Assembly: GCF_000190535.1 (NCBI RefSeq)
Contig: NC_015160.1
Span: 3,906,001 to 3,970,000 of the forward strand
Direction of reading: 5' to 3'
Length of the DNA stretch: 64,000 nucleotides
From: Odoribacter splanchnicus DSM 20712
GTDB taxonomy: Bacteria; Bacteroidota; Bacteroidia; Bacteroidales; Marinifilaceae
Below, piece by piece: positions 1 to 8,675 of this stretch; position 1 is the stretch's first letter; every line of letters starts with the position of its first letter. The translations under genes were made by a program, and so were the position numbers. A model generated the notes under the pieces. That model was not told the DNA's origin. It did not search any database and worked only from the letters and a program-made list of their open reading frames with translations.

Positions 1-13
1 AAAAGTTAGTGCT

Positions 14-541
14 ATGCCTTGTAACGAACACATAAATTGCTCTGATTGCCCTTCTTGTGGAGGGGATATGTTTTATTATTTCCGTTTTTTAGAAGGCTAT
101 TCCTATCAACAATATCATTTTAAACAAAATAGTATTCTTTTCCTACTTCAGGGAGAGATCCGGATCGACGGCTTACATTTTCCCCATCTCATCATCCATA
201 ATAAACAATTACTTGTGATTCCTGTCGGTATCGAACTCGATATGCGTATCTTAAAAAATTCGGATTGTCTCGTTTATCGTTTGAGTGAACTTCCTGTCTT
301 ATGCGAGGAACAATATAAAAAAATGACACTCTCTCAACAGGAAGACACATACGGCAATTTACTGGATACCCTTCCCCCTATTCATGAATTTTCTCTGGGA
401 TTGATCCATTATTTAGCAGACGGTATGCCTTGTAAGAAATGTTTTTCTTACTATATCGCTATTATTCCAGTCCATAAATGGCTGCTTTTCTATATCCGGC
501 CCTGAGATTGAAGCAATGGCTTCATTACCAAATGGAAGGAT
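14..541 (+). pseudogene. AraC-family transcriptional regulator remnant (frameshifted, HTH lost)
   Basis: The open frame 14-505 encodes 163 residues that resemble the N-terminal sensor half of Bacteroidetes AraC-type regulators: a short cysteine-rich start (CSDCPSCGG) followed by a cupin-like beta-rich stretch. After the T-run near 441-446 the natural reading continues in another frame, which reads FLLYRYYSSP, a TAA at 475-477, then MAAFLYPALRLKQW. This matches the usual linker (LxxLLRxYYxxEExxxFxYPLL) of the family. The C-terminal helix-turn-helix domain that should follow is absent. The gene therefore carries at least one frameshift, one nonsense codon and a 3' deletion. Family assignment is from recall of similar proteins; no search was run. 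Confidence 0.5.
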
Positions 542-619
542 TTAGCTGAAGAAGATAAAAACATATCTAAATAATTCTAGGTTTATTTCGTTACCAATTC
601 GTCTCCGGTGATCGGAATT

Positions 620-1085
620 GGCGACCCGGTCGCTTCTGTCGGTCGTCTGGCTTTTTCTATCACTGACCGGCGGAACTCCTCACTACGCAAAAAACTTTAC
701 GTTACGTTTCCGTCAGACACCACCGGTCGGGCGTTCAGAAAAAGCAAAACGACACTCGCCAGAGCTCCAATGGTCGCCAATCCCGATCACCTTCGACTTA
801 CGTTATCACTGAATTGCAGACCGGTCTTGATTTGAGAAATAACATTCTACCTGGAAATAATCCGGACGGTCCGTCTTCCTGCTGCTGCAAATTTCTGGTT
901 GTATTTTCTTTGCCGGTTAGCTCTGCCGTGAGATGCAGGGTTTTATGGCGGAAGACCATTGGAGCAGGAACGAGTGTCCGGTTAGGCTTTCCGAACGCCC
1001 GACCGGTGGTGTTTGACGAACGTAGTGAGGAGTTCCGCCGGTCAGAGAAGGAAAGCCTTAACGGACCGGTCCTGGCGAACCGGTC
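620..1085. repeat. Large imperfect inverted repeat, arms about 620-777 and 951-1085
   Basis: The left arm contains GACCGGCGGAACTCCTCACT (665-684) and CACCACCGGTCGGGCGTTC (719-737). The right arm contains their reverse complements at about 1025-1044 and 993-1011. Matching extends outwards with small indels on both sides and ends in CTCCAATGGTC (765-775) against GACCATTGGAG (954-964). The spacer, about 778-950, is unique. The right arm is also about 75 percent similar to 55781-55873, so this is a family of dispersed elements. The short frames inside it change frame from arm to arm and are not credible genes. Confidence 0.8.
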
Positions 1086-1285
1086 TGACGGTATAAAACC
1101 CGGAATCGGAATAAAAAGAAAAAATATAACAACCTTTATCCGGTAGAAGCGGAACGGGTATTATATGCTGGAGACGGGAAAGATATAGTGATTTTTATGA
1201 CAAAATCTGAATCGGGTTGAATGCAGGTAAACTGATCGTACTTCTTAAATATCGAAAGTTGGGATGGAAATATTGTTCAGCAAAA

Positions 1286-1316
1286 ATTGATATTTGTAAT
1301 TTGAAAGTTAATTTTG
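1286..1316 (+). promoter_or_regulatory. Bacteroidetes-type promoter for ddl
   Basis: A -7 box TAATTTTG (1309-1316) matches the TAnnTTTG consensus exactly. An ATTG (1286-1289) lies 19 bases upstream at the -33 position. Transcription would start near 1322, giving a leader of about 28 bases before the ddl ATG at 1350. Confidence 0.55.
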
Positions 1317-1349
1317 CACGATAGGAATTGAAAATATAACTTTTAGATC

Positions 1350-2330
1350 ATGAAAAAAAATGTAGTGGTGATTGCAGGAGGAAATTCTTCTGAATATGAA
1401 GTATCTATAAAATCCGGGAATCATATCTTTTCAGAAGTAGACGGAGAAAAATACAATAAATACCTGATGATCTTACGGGGCAGAGATTGGATGGTGGAGA
1501 TCGGAGATCAGAAATTTCCGGTAGATAAAAATGATTTTTCATTTGAATACCAGGGGAAGAAAGTTGTTTTTGATTTCGCCTATATCACCATTCATGGTAA
1601 TCCCGGTGAAAACGGGATGTTGCAAGGTTATCTCGATATGATGGGGGTGCCTTATTCAACCTGTAATACTTTGGTGGAAGCCATTACTTTCGATAAATAT
1701 ACCTGTACGAATTATTTGAATGCTTTTGGTATCAATACGACTCATCCGATCATGCTGGTCAGAGGAAAGGCTTTCGATAAAGAAGCGGTGCTGAAGGCTG
1801 TCGGTTTACCTTGTTTTATAAAGCCCAATGCCGAAGGCTCGAGTTTCGGTGTGTCTAAAGTGAAGACAGCTGCCGATTTCGATGCTGCGGTCGAGGGGGC
1901 TTTCAAGATGTGCAGAGAGATTTTGGTCGAGAGCTTTATCGATGGGATAGAGTTTACCTGCGGTTTATACAAAGTAGGGGATAAAAAAGTGGTTATGCCT
2001 GTCGCCGAGGTCGTTCCCAAAAAAGAATTTTTCGATTACGAGGCTAAATACGATGCAAAAATGTCGGATGAGATTATTCCCGGACGTTTTTCTGCAGAGA
2101 TTACCGGCCGGATTCAGGATATGGCTTCCGAGGTATATGACATCCTGCGGTGTGAAGGAATCGTCCGTATCGACGGTTTTGTCCGGGGGGAAGAAATCAT
2201 CATGTTGGAAGTCAATACCACGCCCGGTATGACCGCCAACAGTTTCGTCCCCAAAATGGTCCGTGTCATGGGTCTCCCTTTACGGGATGTGATCACCGGG
2301 ATCATTGAAGAGAAGCTGAAAAGGCTATGA
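1350..2330 (+). CDS. ddl: D-alanine--D-alanine ligase
   Basis: Cytoplasmic ATP-grasp enzyme joining two D-alanines for the peptidoglycan stem peptide. The 326 residues match the usual length. Visible family motifs are SSEYEVS (13-19), the substrate-binding GNPGENGMLQGYL (83-95), the ATP-grasp KPNAEGSSFGVS (158-169) and the metal-binding EVNTTPGMTANS (287-298). The ATG at 1350 sits a short distance behind a good promoter. The gene is monocistronic and meets mnmA head-on; its last codons (KRL then TGA) lie inside a shared hairpin. The D-alanine against D-lactate specificity was not resolved. Confidence in function is very high. Confidence 0.96.
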   Translation: MKKNVVVIAGGNSSEYEVSIKSGNHIFSEVDGEKYNKYLMILRGRDWMVEIGDQKFPVDKNDFSFEYQGKKVVFDFAYITIHGNPGENGMLQGYLDMMGVPYSTCNTLVEAITFDKYTCTNYLNAFGINTTHPIMLVRGKAFDKEAVLKAVGLPCFIKPNAEGSSFGVSKVKTAADFDAAVEGAFKMCREILVESFIDGIEFTCGLYKVGDKKVVMPVAEVVPKKEFFDYEAKYDAKMSDEIIPGRFSAEITGRIQDMASEVYDILRCEGIVRIDGFVRGEEIIMLEVNTTPGMTANSFVPKMVRVMGLPLRDVITGIIEEKLKRL

Positions 2331-2359
2331 AGCTAAAGGCTTTTAGCTTATAGCCTTTT
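2319..2359. terminator. Bidirectional terminator shared by ddl and mnmA
   Basis: The left arm AAAAGGCTATGAAGCTAAA and the right arm TTTAGCTTATAGCCTTTT form a stem of about 18 base pairs with one bulge and a four-base loop. The A-run on one side and the T-run on the other make it work in both directions. The stop codons of both converging genes lie within it. Confidence 0.75.
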
Positions 2360-3448
2360 ACCTTCTATCACCCCTCCCCCCACAACGTCTTCTCCTTCAT
2401 AGAATACGGCGCTTTGGCCGGGGGTGATGGAATCCATGGTTTCATGAAAGACGACGCGCAGGCGGTTGTCTTCCGGATATAAAGAAGCTTTCTTCCCTTC
2501 ATTCCGGTAGCGGATCTTGGCGGTGACTTCCAGCCCGTCGGGGATTTTTGCGTATTTCATGAGGTTGATCTCTTTGGCAAAGAAAGATTTTCCTTGCAAT
2601 TCTTCCTTTGTGCCTAGTACGACCGTATTATCTTCGGGATGAATGGCTATGACAAACATCGGCTGGCCTAAAGCGATACCCAGTCCTTTCCGCTGTCCTA
2701 TCGTATAGTTGGGGTATCCCTTGTGTTCGCCCAGGCGTTTACCACTGGTATCGACGAAGTTCCCCGGGCCGTATTTTTCCGTATAGTTTTCGACCTGTTC
2801 GGCCAGAAAAGTCCGGTAGTCATTGCCGGGAATGAAACAAATCTCCTGACTTTCCCCTTTTTTAGACAGTTTTTCATATCCGTGATCAAAAGCGATCTGC
2901 CGCACTTCGGGTTTAGTCAGTTCGCCCAGTGGGAAAAGCGTACGGGATAGATTTTCTTGAGTCAGGGTCCAAAGAAAATACGTTTGATCTTTCGAGAGGT
3001 CTGCTCCTTTCCGCAGATACCGGCGTCCATCCTGGTGACCGATGCGGGCATAATGGCCGGTAGCGATATAATCGCATCTCATTTCGTTGGCCGTCTCGAT
3101 CAATTTCCCCCATTTGATCGTCGAATTGCAGATGACACAAGGGTTGGGAGTGCGTCCTTGCAGATATTCTCCGATAAAATTGGTGATCACCGTATCTTTA
3201 AATTCTTGCCGGATATCCAGAATATGGTGTTCGAATCCCAGTTCCTGAGCCATACGTTTCGCTTCGAACAGAGAATCGACGCTGCAACATCCCTTTTCTT
3301 TCTCCATGCATCCCCGGGATATATTGTCGAAAGTACGGTAAGTTACGCCTACCAATTCGTATCCTTGCTCTAGTAATAACATGGCGGCGACCGTACTGTC
3401 GATACCTCCGCTCATAGCCATCAATACTCTCTTCTTTTCCATTTTCAA
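2348..3448 (-). CDS. mnmA: tRNA-specific 2-thiouridylase MnmA
   Basis: Transfers sulfur to U34 of tRNAs for Lys, Glu and Gln, forming 2-thiouridine. The 366-residue protein starts with the PP-loop SGGIDSTVAA (13-22), which binds ATP. It carries the cysteine motif NPCVICN near residue 103 and EICFIPGNDY near 207, the two catalytic-cysteine regions. The C-terminal half is the tRNA-binding beta barrel. The first ATG (3448) overlaps the end of trmB by four bases, an ATGA-type coupling; a second methionine two codons later is the alternative. It is the last gene of a four-gene minus-strand run. Confidence 0.95.
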   Translation of the reverse strand: MKMEKKRVLMAMSGGIDSTVAAMLLLEQGYELVGVTYRTFDNISRGCMEKEKGCCSVDSLFEAKRMAQELGFEHHILDIRQEFKDTVITNFIGEYLQGRTPNPCVICNSTIKWGKLIETANEMRCDYIATGHYARIGHQDGRRYLRKGADLSKDQTYFLWTLTQENLSRTLFPLGELTKPEVRQIAFDHGYEKLSKKGESQEICFIPGNDYRTFLAEQVENYTEKYGPGNFVDTSGKRLGEHKGYPNYTIGQRKGLGIALGQPMFVIAIHPEDNTVVLGTKEELQGKSFFAKEINLMKYAKIPDGLEVTAKIRYRNEGKKASLYPEDNRLRVVFHETMDSITPGQSAVFYEGEDVVGGGVIEGKRL

Positions 3449-4221
3449 TTATTCCTGATTGCTTTATTTCCGTGAACGAGGTGACTGTTCATATAGCGTG
3501 TTTCGCTGTGATAATCGTCTTTTTCTATTTCTACGTCGGGCTCGGTCAGAGGGATGTCTTCTCCTAAAGAAAAACGGAGATATTTGATCTGTTTCCCTCT
3601 CGATAGCCACTGTTTTTCATAAAATGTTTTAATGCTCAAAATTTTATCTTCCCAGCCGCAGCCGTACAGGTCTTCGGTTCGGACTTCTACCGGTAAGTGG
3701 TTGAGTTCGATCAGAGCCGAGGTATATCGGTATAAAAACAGGCTGTCCGTTTTCAGATGGATCACAGCTTGTGGGGCCAGTATTTTCCGGTAGAGACTCA
3801 AAAAACGGGTCCCGCTAAGGCGTTTACGGGCTTTAGCCATTTGAGGATCAGGGAAGGTAATCCAGAGTTCTGCAATTTCTCCCGGAGCGAAAACCGATTC
3901 GAGCATTTCGGCATACATACGCAGGAAAGCTACATTATTCATTCCGTTTTCTACAGCTGTTTTAGCCCCTTTCCACATACGGGCACCCTTGATATCCAGT
4001 CCGATAAAATTTTTTTCGGGATACAATTTTCCCAGTTCGACCGTATATTCTCCTTTGCCGCACCCGATTTCCAGAATGATGGGATGATCGTTATGAAAGA
4101 CCTCCTCATTCCATTTTCCCTTCAGGGGGTAATCCGTACGAAACACCTCTTCATGCTTGGGCTGGAACACATTGGGTAATACTTCCATTTCTGCAAATCG
4201 TGCCAGTTTTTTCTTTGCCAT
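3445..4221 (-). CDS. trmB: tRNA (guanine-N7)-methyltransferase
   Basis: SAM-dependent enzyme making m7G46 in tRNA. The 258-residue protein has the SAM-binding motif EIGCGKGE (51-58), the acidic GLDIKGAR (74-81) and the family motif WITFPDPQ (120-127). A C-terminal extension of about 50 residues beyond the E. coli type is common in Bacteroidetes. The stop overlaps the mnmA start by four bases, so two tRNA-modification enzymes are translationally coupled. gldH lies 26 bases upstream on the same strand. Confidence 0.92.
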   Translation of the reverse strand: MAKKKLARFAEMEVLPNVFQPKHEEVFRTDYPLKGKWNEEVFHNDHPIILEIGCGKGEYTVELGKLYPEKNFIGLDIKGARMWKGAKTAVENGMNNVAFLRMYAEMLESVFAPGEIAELWITFPDPQMAKARKRLSGTRFLSLYRKILAPQAVIHLKTDSLFLYRYTSALIELNHLPVEVRTEDLYGCGWEDKILSIKTFYEKQWLSRGKQIKYLRFSLGEDIPLTEPDVEIEKDDYHSETRYMNSHLVHGNKAIRNN

Positions 4222-4247
4222 CTTTTTTCTATGAATCTGATTAATCC

Positions 4248-4709
4248 TTATCCCTGAGTTTGCACTTTCTCGATCTTTATCCCTACATCTTTTACTCCGG
4301 CCATTTCTTCCATCCGCATGCCTTGTTCGATCCGGAAGATTACATTTCCTTGGGGAAGAGTCACCGGATTACGATTGATCGGTTGTTCCAATGTTTTAAT
4401 GCTGTTGCCTTTTCCCAACCAACGGCCGTCGGGTTCTGCTATTTTCAGGTTTACCGTATCGGATAATTGCTCTTGTCCGTGACTGCGGGTAGAGACGAAA
4501 CACCAAAGATTGGCCATCTCGTAATCGGTGGTATGCCGCAAACAGAGTTTCACTATATATTGTCCACTGTCCGGGATGTCGGCTGTAAATTCGACGATAT
4601 GATACCGGTTCCAGACTTCGTCGGGTTGTTCTTCATATTTTTCGAAGACTGCCGGTGATTGGCAAGCTCCCATTAAAATAACCGATAGGAAAAAGATGTA
4701 TTTTCTCAT
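4248..4709 (-). CDS. gldH: Gliding-motility-type lipoprotein GldH
   Basis: A 153-residue lipoprotein: hydrophobic signal MRKYIFFLSVILMGAC with lipobox MGAC and lipid cysteine at residue 16. The remainder is a beta-rich domain typical of GldH (YHIVEF, LCLRHTTDYEMANLW). In Flavobacteria GldH supports gliding; in non-gliding Bacteroidales the role is unknown, possibly linked to the type 9 secretion apparatus or envelope. No other gld genes are in the window. It lies in a compact run with the LD-carboxypeptidase (12 bases upstream) and trmB. Family assignment is by recognition of the sequence pattern. Confidence 0.8.
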   Translation of the reverse strand: MRKYIFFLSVILMGACQSPAVFEKYEEQPDEVWNRYHIVEFTADIPDSGQYIVKLCLRHTTDYEMANLWCFVSTRSHGQEQLSDTVNLKIAEPDGRWLGKGNSIKTLEQPINRNPVTLPQGNVIFRIEQGMRMEEMAGVKDVGIKIEKVQTQG

Positions 4710-4721
4710 TTACAGGCTTGT

Positions 4722-5618
4722 TTAATCATTTTGAAAATGGATGGTAGTTCCGGTAGCACTGATCTCCATTTCGATCGTCGAACCGATGATCAGAGGAAAA
4801 TTGTTCTCTGCATGTCCGGCCGGAAAACCGAAACAGATCGGATAGGCATAGTCGGCGAATACTTCTTGTATGATTTCATAAGCATCTTTCCCGAAATTGA
4901 GCCCTTTCATTTCTGTAAAGTCTCCGACAATAAGTCCCTGAAGTTTTGAAAACTTATCCGTTAGCTTCAGGCTTTGTAGCATGCGGTCGATCGAATATAG
5001 ATTTTCCCCTACATCTTCCATAAATAGAATAGAACTTTGGTGTTTACATTCCAATACCGAAGAACGCAGACAATGTAAAAGAGTCAGATTTCCACCCGTC
5101 AGTTCGGCCTGTACGATCCCTTCTCGGTTGAACGGATGGGGAGGAAGCCGGTAAGAAGATATTTTCCCGAATAAAAATTCTTTCAGTCGTAATAAGGCTG
5201 CCGGATTTGTTGAGCGAAAACTTTTAGGCATAGGGGCGTGCATGCTTTCAATGCCCAGCGTGTTGAGCTTCGAATGGAAAACGGTAATATCGCTGAATCC
5301 GATAAGCCATTTCGGGGAACCTTGAAAAATAGAATAATCCAGTTGTTCGACAATGCGTAAACTGCCATATCCGCCACGGGTACAAAATATGGCCCGGATG
5401 TCTTCGTCATCGAGCGCCCATTGCATATCCTGCAGGCGTTGTTCGTCCCGGCCTGCAAAATAGCCGTAGGTAGCTGCCGCGTTCGGGCCTACGATAGGAT
5501 TCAGTTCCCAGGAACGTAACACTTCTACCGCATCATGTATCGATAGCGGATCGATGATACCTGCCGGAGAAACCAGGGCGACTTTATCGCCGGATTGAAG
5601 ATATGGTGGTCTGAACAT
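4722..5618 (-). CDS. LD-carboxypeptidase (peptidase S66 family)
   Basis: Serine carboxypeptidase that trims the terminal D-alanine from murein tetrapeptides during peptidoglycan recycling. The 298 residues match LdcA. The N-terminus GDKVALVSPAG, the TRGGYGS motif (84-90) and the nucleophile motif GFSDITV (107-113) are all visible. The C-terminal region carries PICFGFPAGH with the catalytic histidine, and an upstream catalytic glutamate is expected near GLIVGDFTEM. No signal peptide is seen, so it acts in the cytoplasm. It is the first gene of the run with gldH, trmB and mnmA. Confidence 0.9.
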   Translation of the reverse strand: MFRPPYLQSGDKVALVSPAGIIDPLSIHDAVEVLRSWELNPIVGPNAAATYGYFAGRDEQRLQDMQWALDDEDIRAIFCTRGGYGSLRIVEQLDYSIFQGSPKWLIGFSDITVFHSKLNTLGIESMHAPMPKSFRSTNPAALLRLKEFLFGKISSYRLPPHPFNREGIVQAELTGGNLTLLHCLRSSVLECKHQSSILFMEDVGENLYSIDRMLQSLKLTDKFSKLQGLIVGDFTEMKGLNFGKDAYEIIQEVFADYAYPICFGFPAGHAENNFPLIIGSTIEMEISATGTTIHFQND

Positions 5619-5638
5619 ACAGTAAAATTAAAAAGTAA

Positions 5639-5700
5639 TAAGCTATAGGCTAAAAGCTATAAGCTATAGGCAGAAAGCGATAAGGCTTTTCGGGTGCGAA
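5639..5700. repeat. Short AAGCTATAGG intergenic repeats
   Basis: The word TAAGCTATAGG occurs twice (about 5639 and 5660) with partial inverted copies (CTAAAAGCTATAAG). Related words occur in the ddl-mnmA hairpin (2319-2359) and after cls (24820-24840). It may act as a terminator or belong to a small dispersed palindromic family. Confidence 0.45.
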
Positions 5701-5707
5701 GATAAGT

Positions 5708-5740
5708 AATTTTCAATTTTCAATTTTCAATTTTCAATTA
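5708..5740 (+). repeat. Tandem 7-base repeat (AATTTTC) x4 upstream of metG
   Basis: Four perfect copies of AATTTTC at 5708-5735 are followed by a partial copy. The array ends six bases before the metG -7 box, so it fills the -33 region of the promoter. Confidence 0.8.
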
Positions 5741-5745
5741 TTTCT

Positions 5746-5753
5746 TACCTTTG
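5746..5753 (+). promoter_or_regulatory. -7 box of the metG promoter
   Basis: TACCTTTG matches the Bacteroidetes TAnnTTTG consensus and lies 45 bases before the metG ATG. The -33 position falls in the AATTTTC tandem repeat and has no clear TTTG. Confidence 0.55.
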
Positions 5754-5798
5754 CACACTGCAATTTAAGATTTTGAAACTGAAATAACAAGAAGAGAT

Positions 5799-7829
5799 AT
5801 GGCTAAGTTCAAAAGGAATCTGATCACGACGGCATTACCTTATGCTAACGGGCCTGTGCATATCGGTCATCTGGCCGGTGTTTATGTTCCGGCCGATATT
5901 TATGTGCGCTATCTGCGGCAAAAAGGAGAAGAAGTAGTATTTATCGGTGGTTCGGATGAGCATGGAGTGCCCATTACCATCAAGGCTCAAAAAGAGGGAG
6001 TGACTCCTCAGGATATTGTTGACCGTTATCATCAAATCATCAAAGATTCTTTCGAAGAGTTCGGTATCTCTTTCGATATCTATTCCCGCACAAGTTCGAA
6101 AACACATCATGAATTGTCTTCGGCTTTCTTTAAGAAGTTATATGACGAAGGAAAATTCATCGAGAAAACTTCTATGCAGTTCTATGATGAGAAAGCCGGA
6201 CAGTTTTTGGCCGACCGCTATATTGTAGGGAAATGTCCTCATTGTGGGAATGAACGGGCTTATGGCGATCAGTGCGAGGCTTGTGGTACCAGCCTGAATG
6301 CTACCGATCTGATCGATCCTGTATCGGCGGTTACCGGTAACAAACCGGAACTTAAAGAGACGAAACACTGGTATTTACCTTTGGATCGCTATGAGGATTG
6401 GTTGAAAGAATGGATTTTGGAAGACCATAAAGAGTGGAAAAGTAATGTTTACGGACAATGTAAATCGTGGTTGGATAATGGTTTACAGCCCCGTGCCGTG
6501 ACCCGCGATTTGGATTGGGGGGTGCCCGTACCGCTCGATGAAGCGAAAGGAAAGGTGCTCTATGTCTGGTTCGATGCTCCTATCGGATACATTTCTGCAA
6601 CGAAAGATCTGACTCCGGAATGGGAAAAATATTGGAAGGATCCCGAAACCCGGATGATCCATTTTATCGGGAAAGATAATATTGTATTCCATTGTATTAT
6701 TTTCCCTGCGATGTTGAAAGCAGAAGGTAGTTATATATTGCCCGATAATGTGCCGGCCAATGAGTTTTTGAATCTGGAAGGAGACAAGATTTCGACTTCC
6801 CGGAATTGGGCCGTATGGTTGCATGAATATTTGCGTGACTTCGAAGGCAAACAGGATGTGTTGCGGTATGTATTGACAGCCAATGCTCCCGAAACCAAAG
6901 ACAACGATTTTACCTGGAAGGATTTTCAAGCCCGGAATAACAGTGAGTTGGTGGCTATTTACGGCAACTTCATCAACCGCGCATTGGTGCTGACGCAGAA
7001 ATATTTCGGCGGTATAGTGCCTGAGCGCGGAGAACTGGCGGATTATGATAAAGAAGTATTGGCTGAAATTCCTGAGATTATCAGCCGGGTAGAGAAAAAT
7101 CTGGATAATTTTCACTTCCGGGAAGGACTCAAAGAATGTATGAATCTGGCCCGTTTGGGAAATAAATACCTGGCCGACACGGAACCCTGGAAATTAATCA
7201 AGACCGATGAAGCCCGGGTGAAGACTATTTTGAATATCTGTTTACAGATTGCAGGGGACCTGTCTACTTTGACCGAACCGTTTATTCCGTTCAGTGCGTC
7301 GAAATTGAGGGATTTCCTGAATATAGCTCCGATCGCCTGGAACCGGATGGGAGATGAGGTGGTGCCGGCAGGGCATCGGCTGAATGAACCGGGATTGTTG
7401 TTCGAGAAGATCGAAGATGAGCAGATTCAGCGACAAATCGATAAATTGCTGGCTACTAAAAAGGCCAATGAGATGGCTAATGCACAAGTAAAACCGGTGA
7501 AAGAAAATATTTCGTTCGATGATTTTGCTAAACTGGATATACGTGCCGGAAAAATCATTGCTGCCGAAAAGGTGGCGAAGACGAAGAAATTAATGAAGCT
7601 GACGATCGATACCGGTATAGATACCCGCACGGTTGTATCCGGAATCGCTGAGTATTATACACCTGAAGAAGTGATCGGGCAGCAAGTGAGTATCCTGGTG
7701 AATCTGGAGCCTAAAGCGCTCAAAGGCATCGAGTCGCAGGGTATGATTCTGATGGCTGAAAATGCCGATGGTTCCCTGGCTTTTGTCCGTCCTGACAAAG
7801 AGGTGAAGAACGGTTCCGAAATCCGTTAA
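5799..7829 (+). CDS. metG: Methionine--tRNA ligase
   Basis: Charges tRNA-Met. The 676-residue protein has the class I signature PVHIGHLAG (20-28) and the KMSKS-equivalent KISTSRN near residue 334. A zinc-binding insert with two CxxC knuckles (CPHCG and CEACG, about 146-162) is present. A C-terminal EMAP-II-like tRNA-binding domain (about 570-676: [18 protein letters not shown]) makes this the long dimeric form. The ATG at 5799 follows a clear promoter. The gene stands alone. Confidence 0.97.
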   Translation: MAKFKRNLITTALPYANGPVHIGHLAGVYVPADIYVRYLRQKGEEVVFIGGSDEHGVPITIKAQKEGVTPQDIVDRYHQIIKDSFEEFGISFDIYSRTSSKTHHELSSAFFKKLYDEGKFIEKTSMQFYDEKAGQFLADRYIVGKCPHCGNERAYGDQCEACGTSLNATDLIDPVSAVTGNKPELKETKHWYLPLDRYEDWLKEWILEDHKEWKSNVYGQCKSWLDNGLQPRAVTRDLDWGVPVPLDEAKGKVLYVWFDAPIGYISATKDLTPEWEKYWKDPETRMIHFIGKDNIVFHCIIFPAMLKAEGSYILPDNVPANEFLNLEGDKISTSRNWAVWLHEYLRDFEGKQDVLRYVLTANAPETKDNDFTWKDFQARNNSELVAIYGNFINRALVLTQKYFGGIVPERGELADYDKEVLAEIPEIISRVEKNLDNFHFREGLKECMNLARLGNKYLADTEPWKLIKTDEARVKTILNICLQIAGDLSTLTEPFIPFSASKLRDFLNIAPIAWNRMGDEVVPAGHRLNEPGLLFEKIEDEQIQRQIDKLLATKKANEMANAQVKPVKENISFDDFAKLDIRAGKIIAAEKVAKTKKLMKLTIDTGIDTRTVVSGIAEYYTPEEVIGQQVSILVNLEPKALKGIESQGMILMAENADGSLAFVRPDKEVKNGSEIR

Positions 7830-8675
7830 AGAATCATCCGGGGACAAAGTACTCTATTGTTCCCGGATGATATATATCTATTCCAGTCGAAGGGAGAAAT
7901 AGACAAAACGGGGCAGTTTGAACTTTTCCTGCCATTGCTTCGGATCTGTTTTTGCATACCGGAGACCGCAAAAATCATAAGCATCCATGATTTCGGCAGA
8001 CTTTTCAATTTTCAGGTAGTAAATCGTCGAAAGACGCTCTATTTTGTTTACAATACGGTTTGTAAAAAACAAGAAGGCGCAACTGATTGCGTCTTCTGTG
8101 TTTTTTAGGGAGACATTTCCTTGAGACTTTAAAATTGAAACAGGCAGGGATTTTTGAAAAGAAATTATTATATGTGCGTCTGTGTGGTGTGTGCGTGGTG
8201 TAAATATCCCGTGGTATACCTTTTCGTCATTTTAAAGAACTGCTTTGGAAATCAGCTTGTTTTATAAACTTCCTCTCCCCGTGGTGTGTGCTAAATCATG
8301 GAGTTATACGCCGAAAAATGAGAAACAGTTACAAAATGCCGGATTTTTTTGAATGAAATGTGCTTGTTTTTTTATAATCATTTGTTTATTAATGTTTTAT
8401 ATGCCGGTTGCCAACAAAAAAAATAAACCGGATAGTTTGGCTTTTCTCTTTTTTTGTCTTAAAAGAATCGATATAGCTATTTTGTAATATTAATTCTATA
8501 TTTTTACGGCGTCGAAACGGTTATTATTATAAAAAGTTTTGACTTTTATATGTTTGTGTTAAATATTTAATGTGATTTTGTTTTTATATATAAAATTATA
8601 CGTTCGTTTTTAAAGAGCGTTGGTAGTGTGAAAAATAGAGTTAAATCATTTATTAATATTAAGAGATGTTATTGT
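7830..8675. other. Long gene-free stretch between metG and the TonB receptor
   Basis: The first part ends at the terminator near 8100. Between them lies a 64-codon minus-strand frame (7878-8072) that matches nothing I recognise. From about 8150 the sequence becomes very AT-rich, with a weak hairpin CCGGTT/AACCGG at 8404-8431. Nothing resembles a known cobalamin or thiamine riboswitch. An over 500-base leader or promoter region for the receptor operon is the likely content. Confidence 0.4.
8072..8105 (+). terminator. Intrinsic terminator downstream of metG
   Basis: Arms AGAAGGCGCAA (8072-8082) and TTGCGTCTTCT (8087-8097) pair with one G-T wobble around a CTGA loop. TGTGTTTTTT follows. It lies 240 bases after the metG stop. 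Confidence 0.7.

Larger units (their letters stand above)
506..1349. other. 844-base gene-free stretch between AraC remnant and ddl
   Basis: Apart from the inverted-repeat element and the ddl promoter nothing recognisable is seen. No conserved open frame, tRNA or insertion-sequence transposase is visible on either strand. The combination of a broken regulator and a repeat element suggests a decayed spot. Confidence 0.5.

Noticed and set aside
814..1146. 110-codon frame over the right arm of the inverted repeat
   Set aside because: The similar frame at 55747-55947 follows the repeat but breaks at the edges; similarity is explained by the DNA repeat, and the left arm offers other frames.
6483..7115. 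210-codon minus-strand frame inside metG
   Set aside because: Antisense shadow of a core gene with no recognisable features.
7878..8072. 64-codon minus-strand frame between metG and its terminator
   Set aside because: No recognised homology, no promoter and two competing frames; could be a remnant but not supported.
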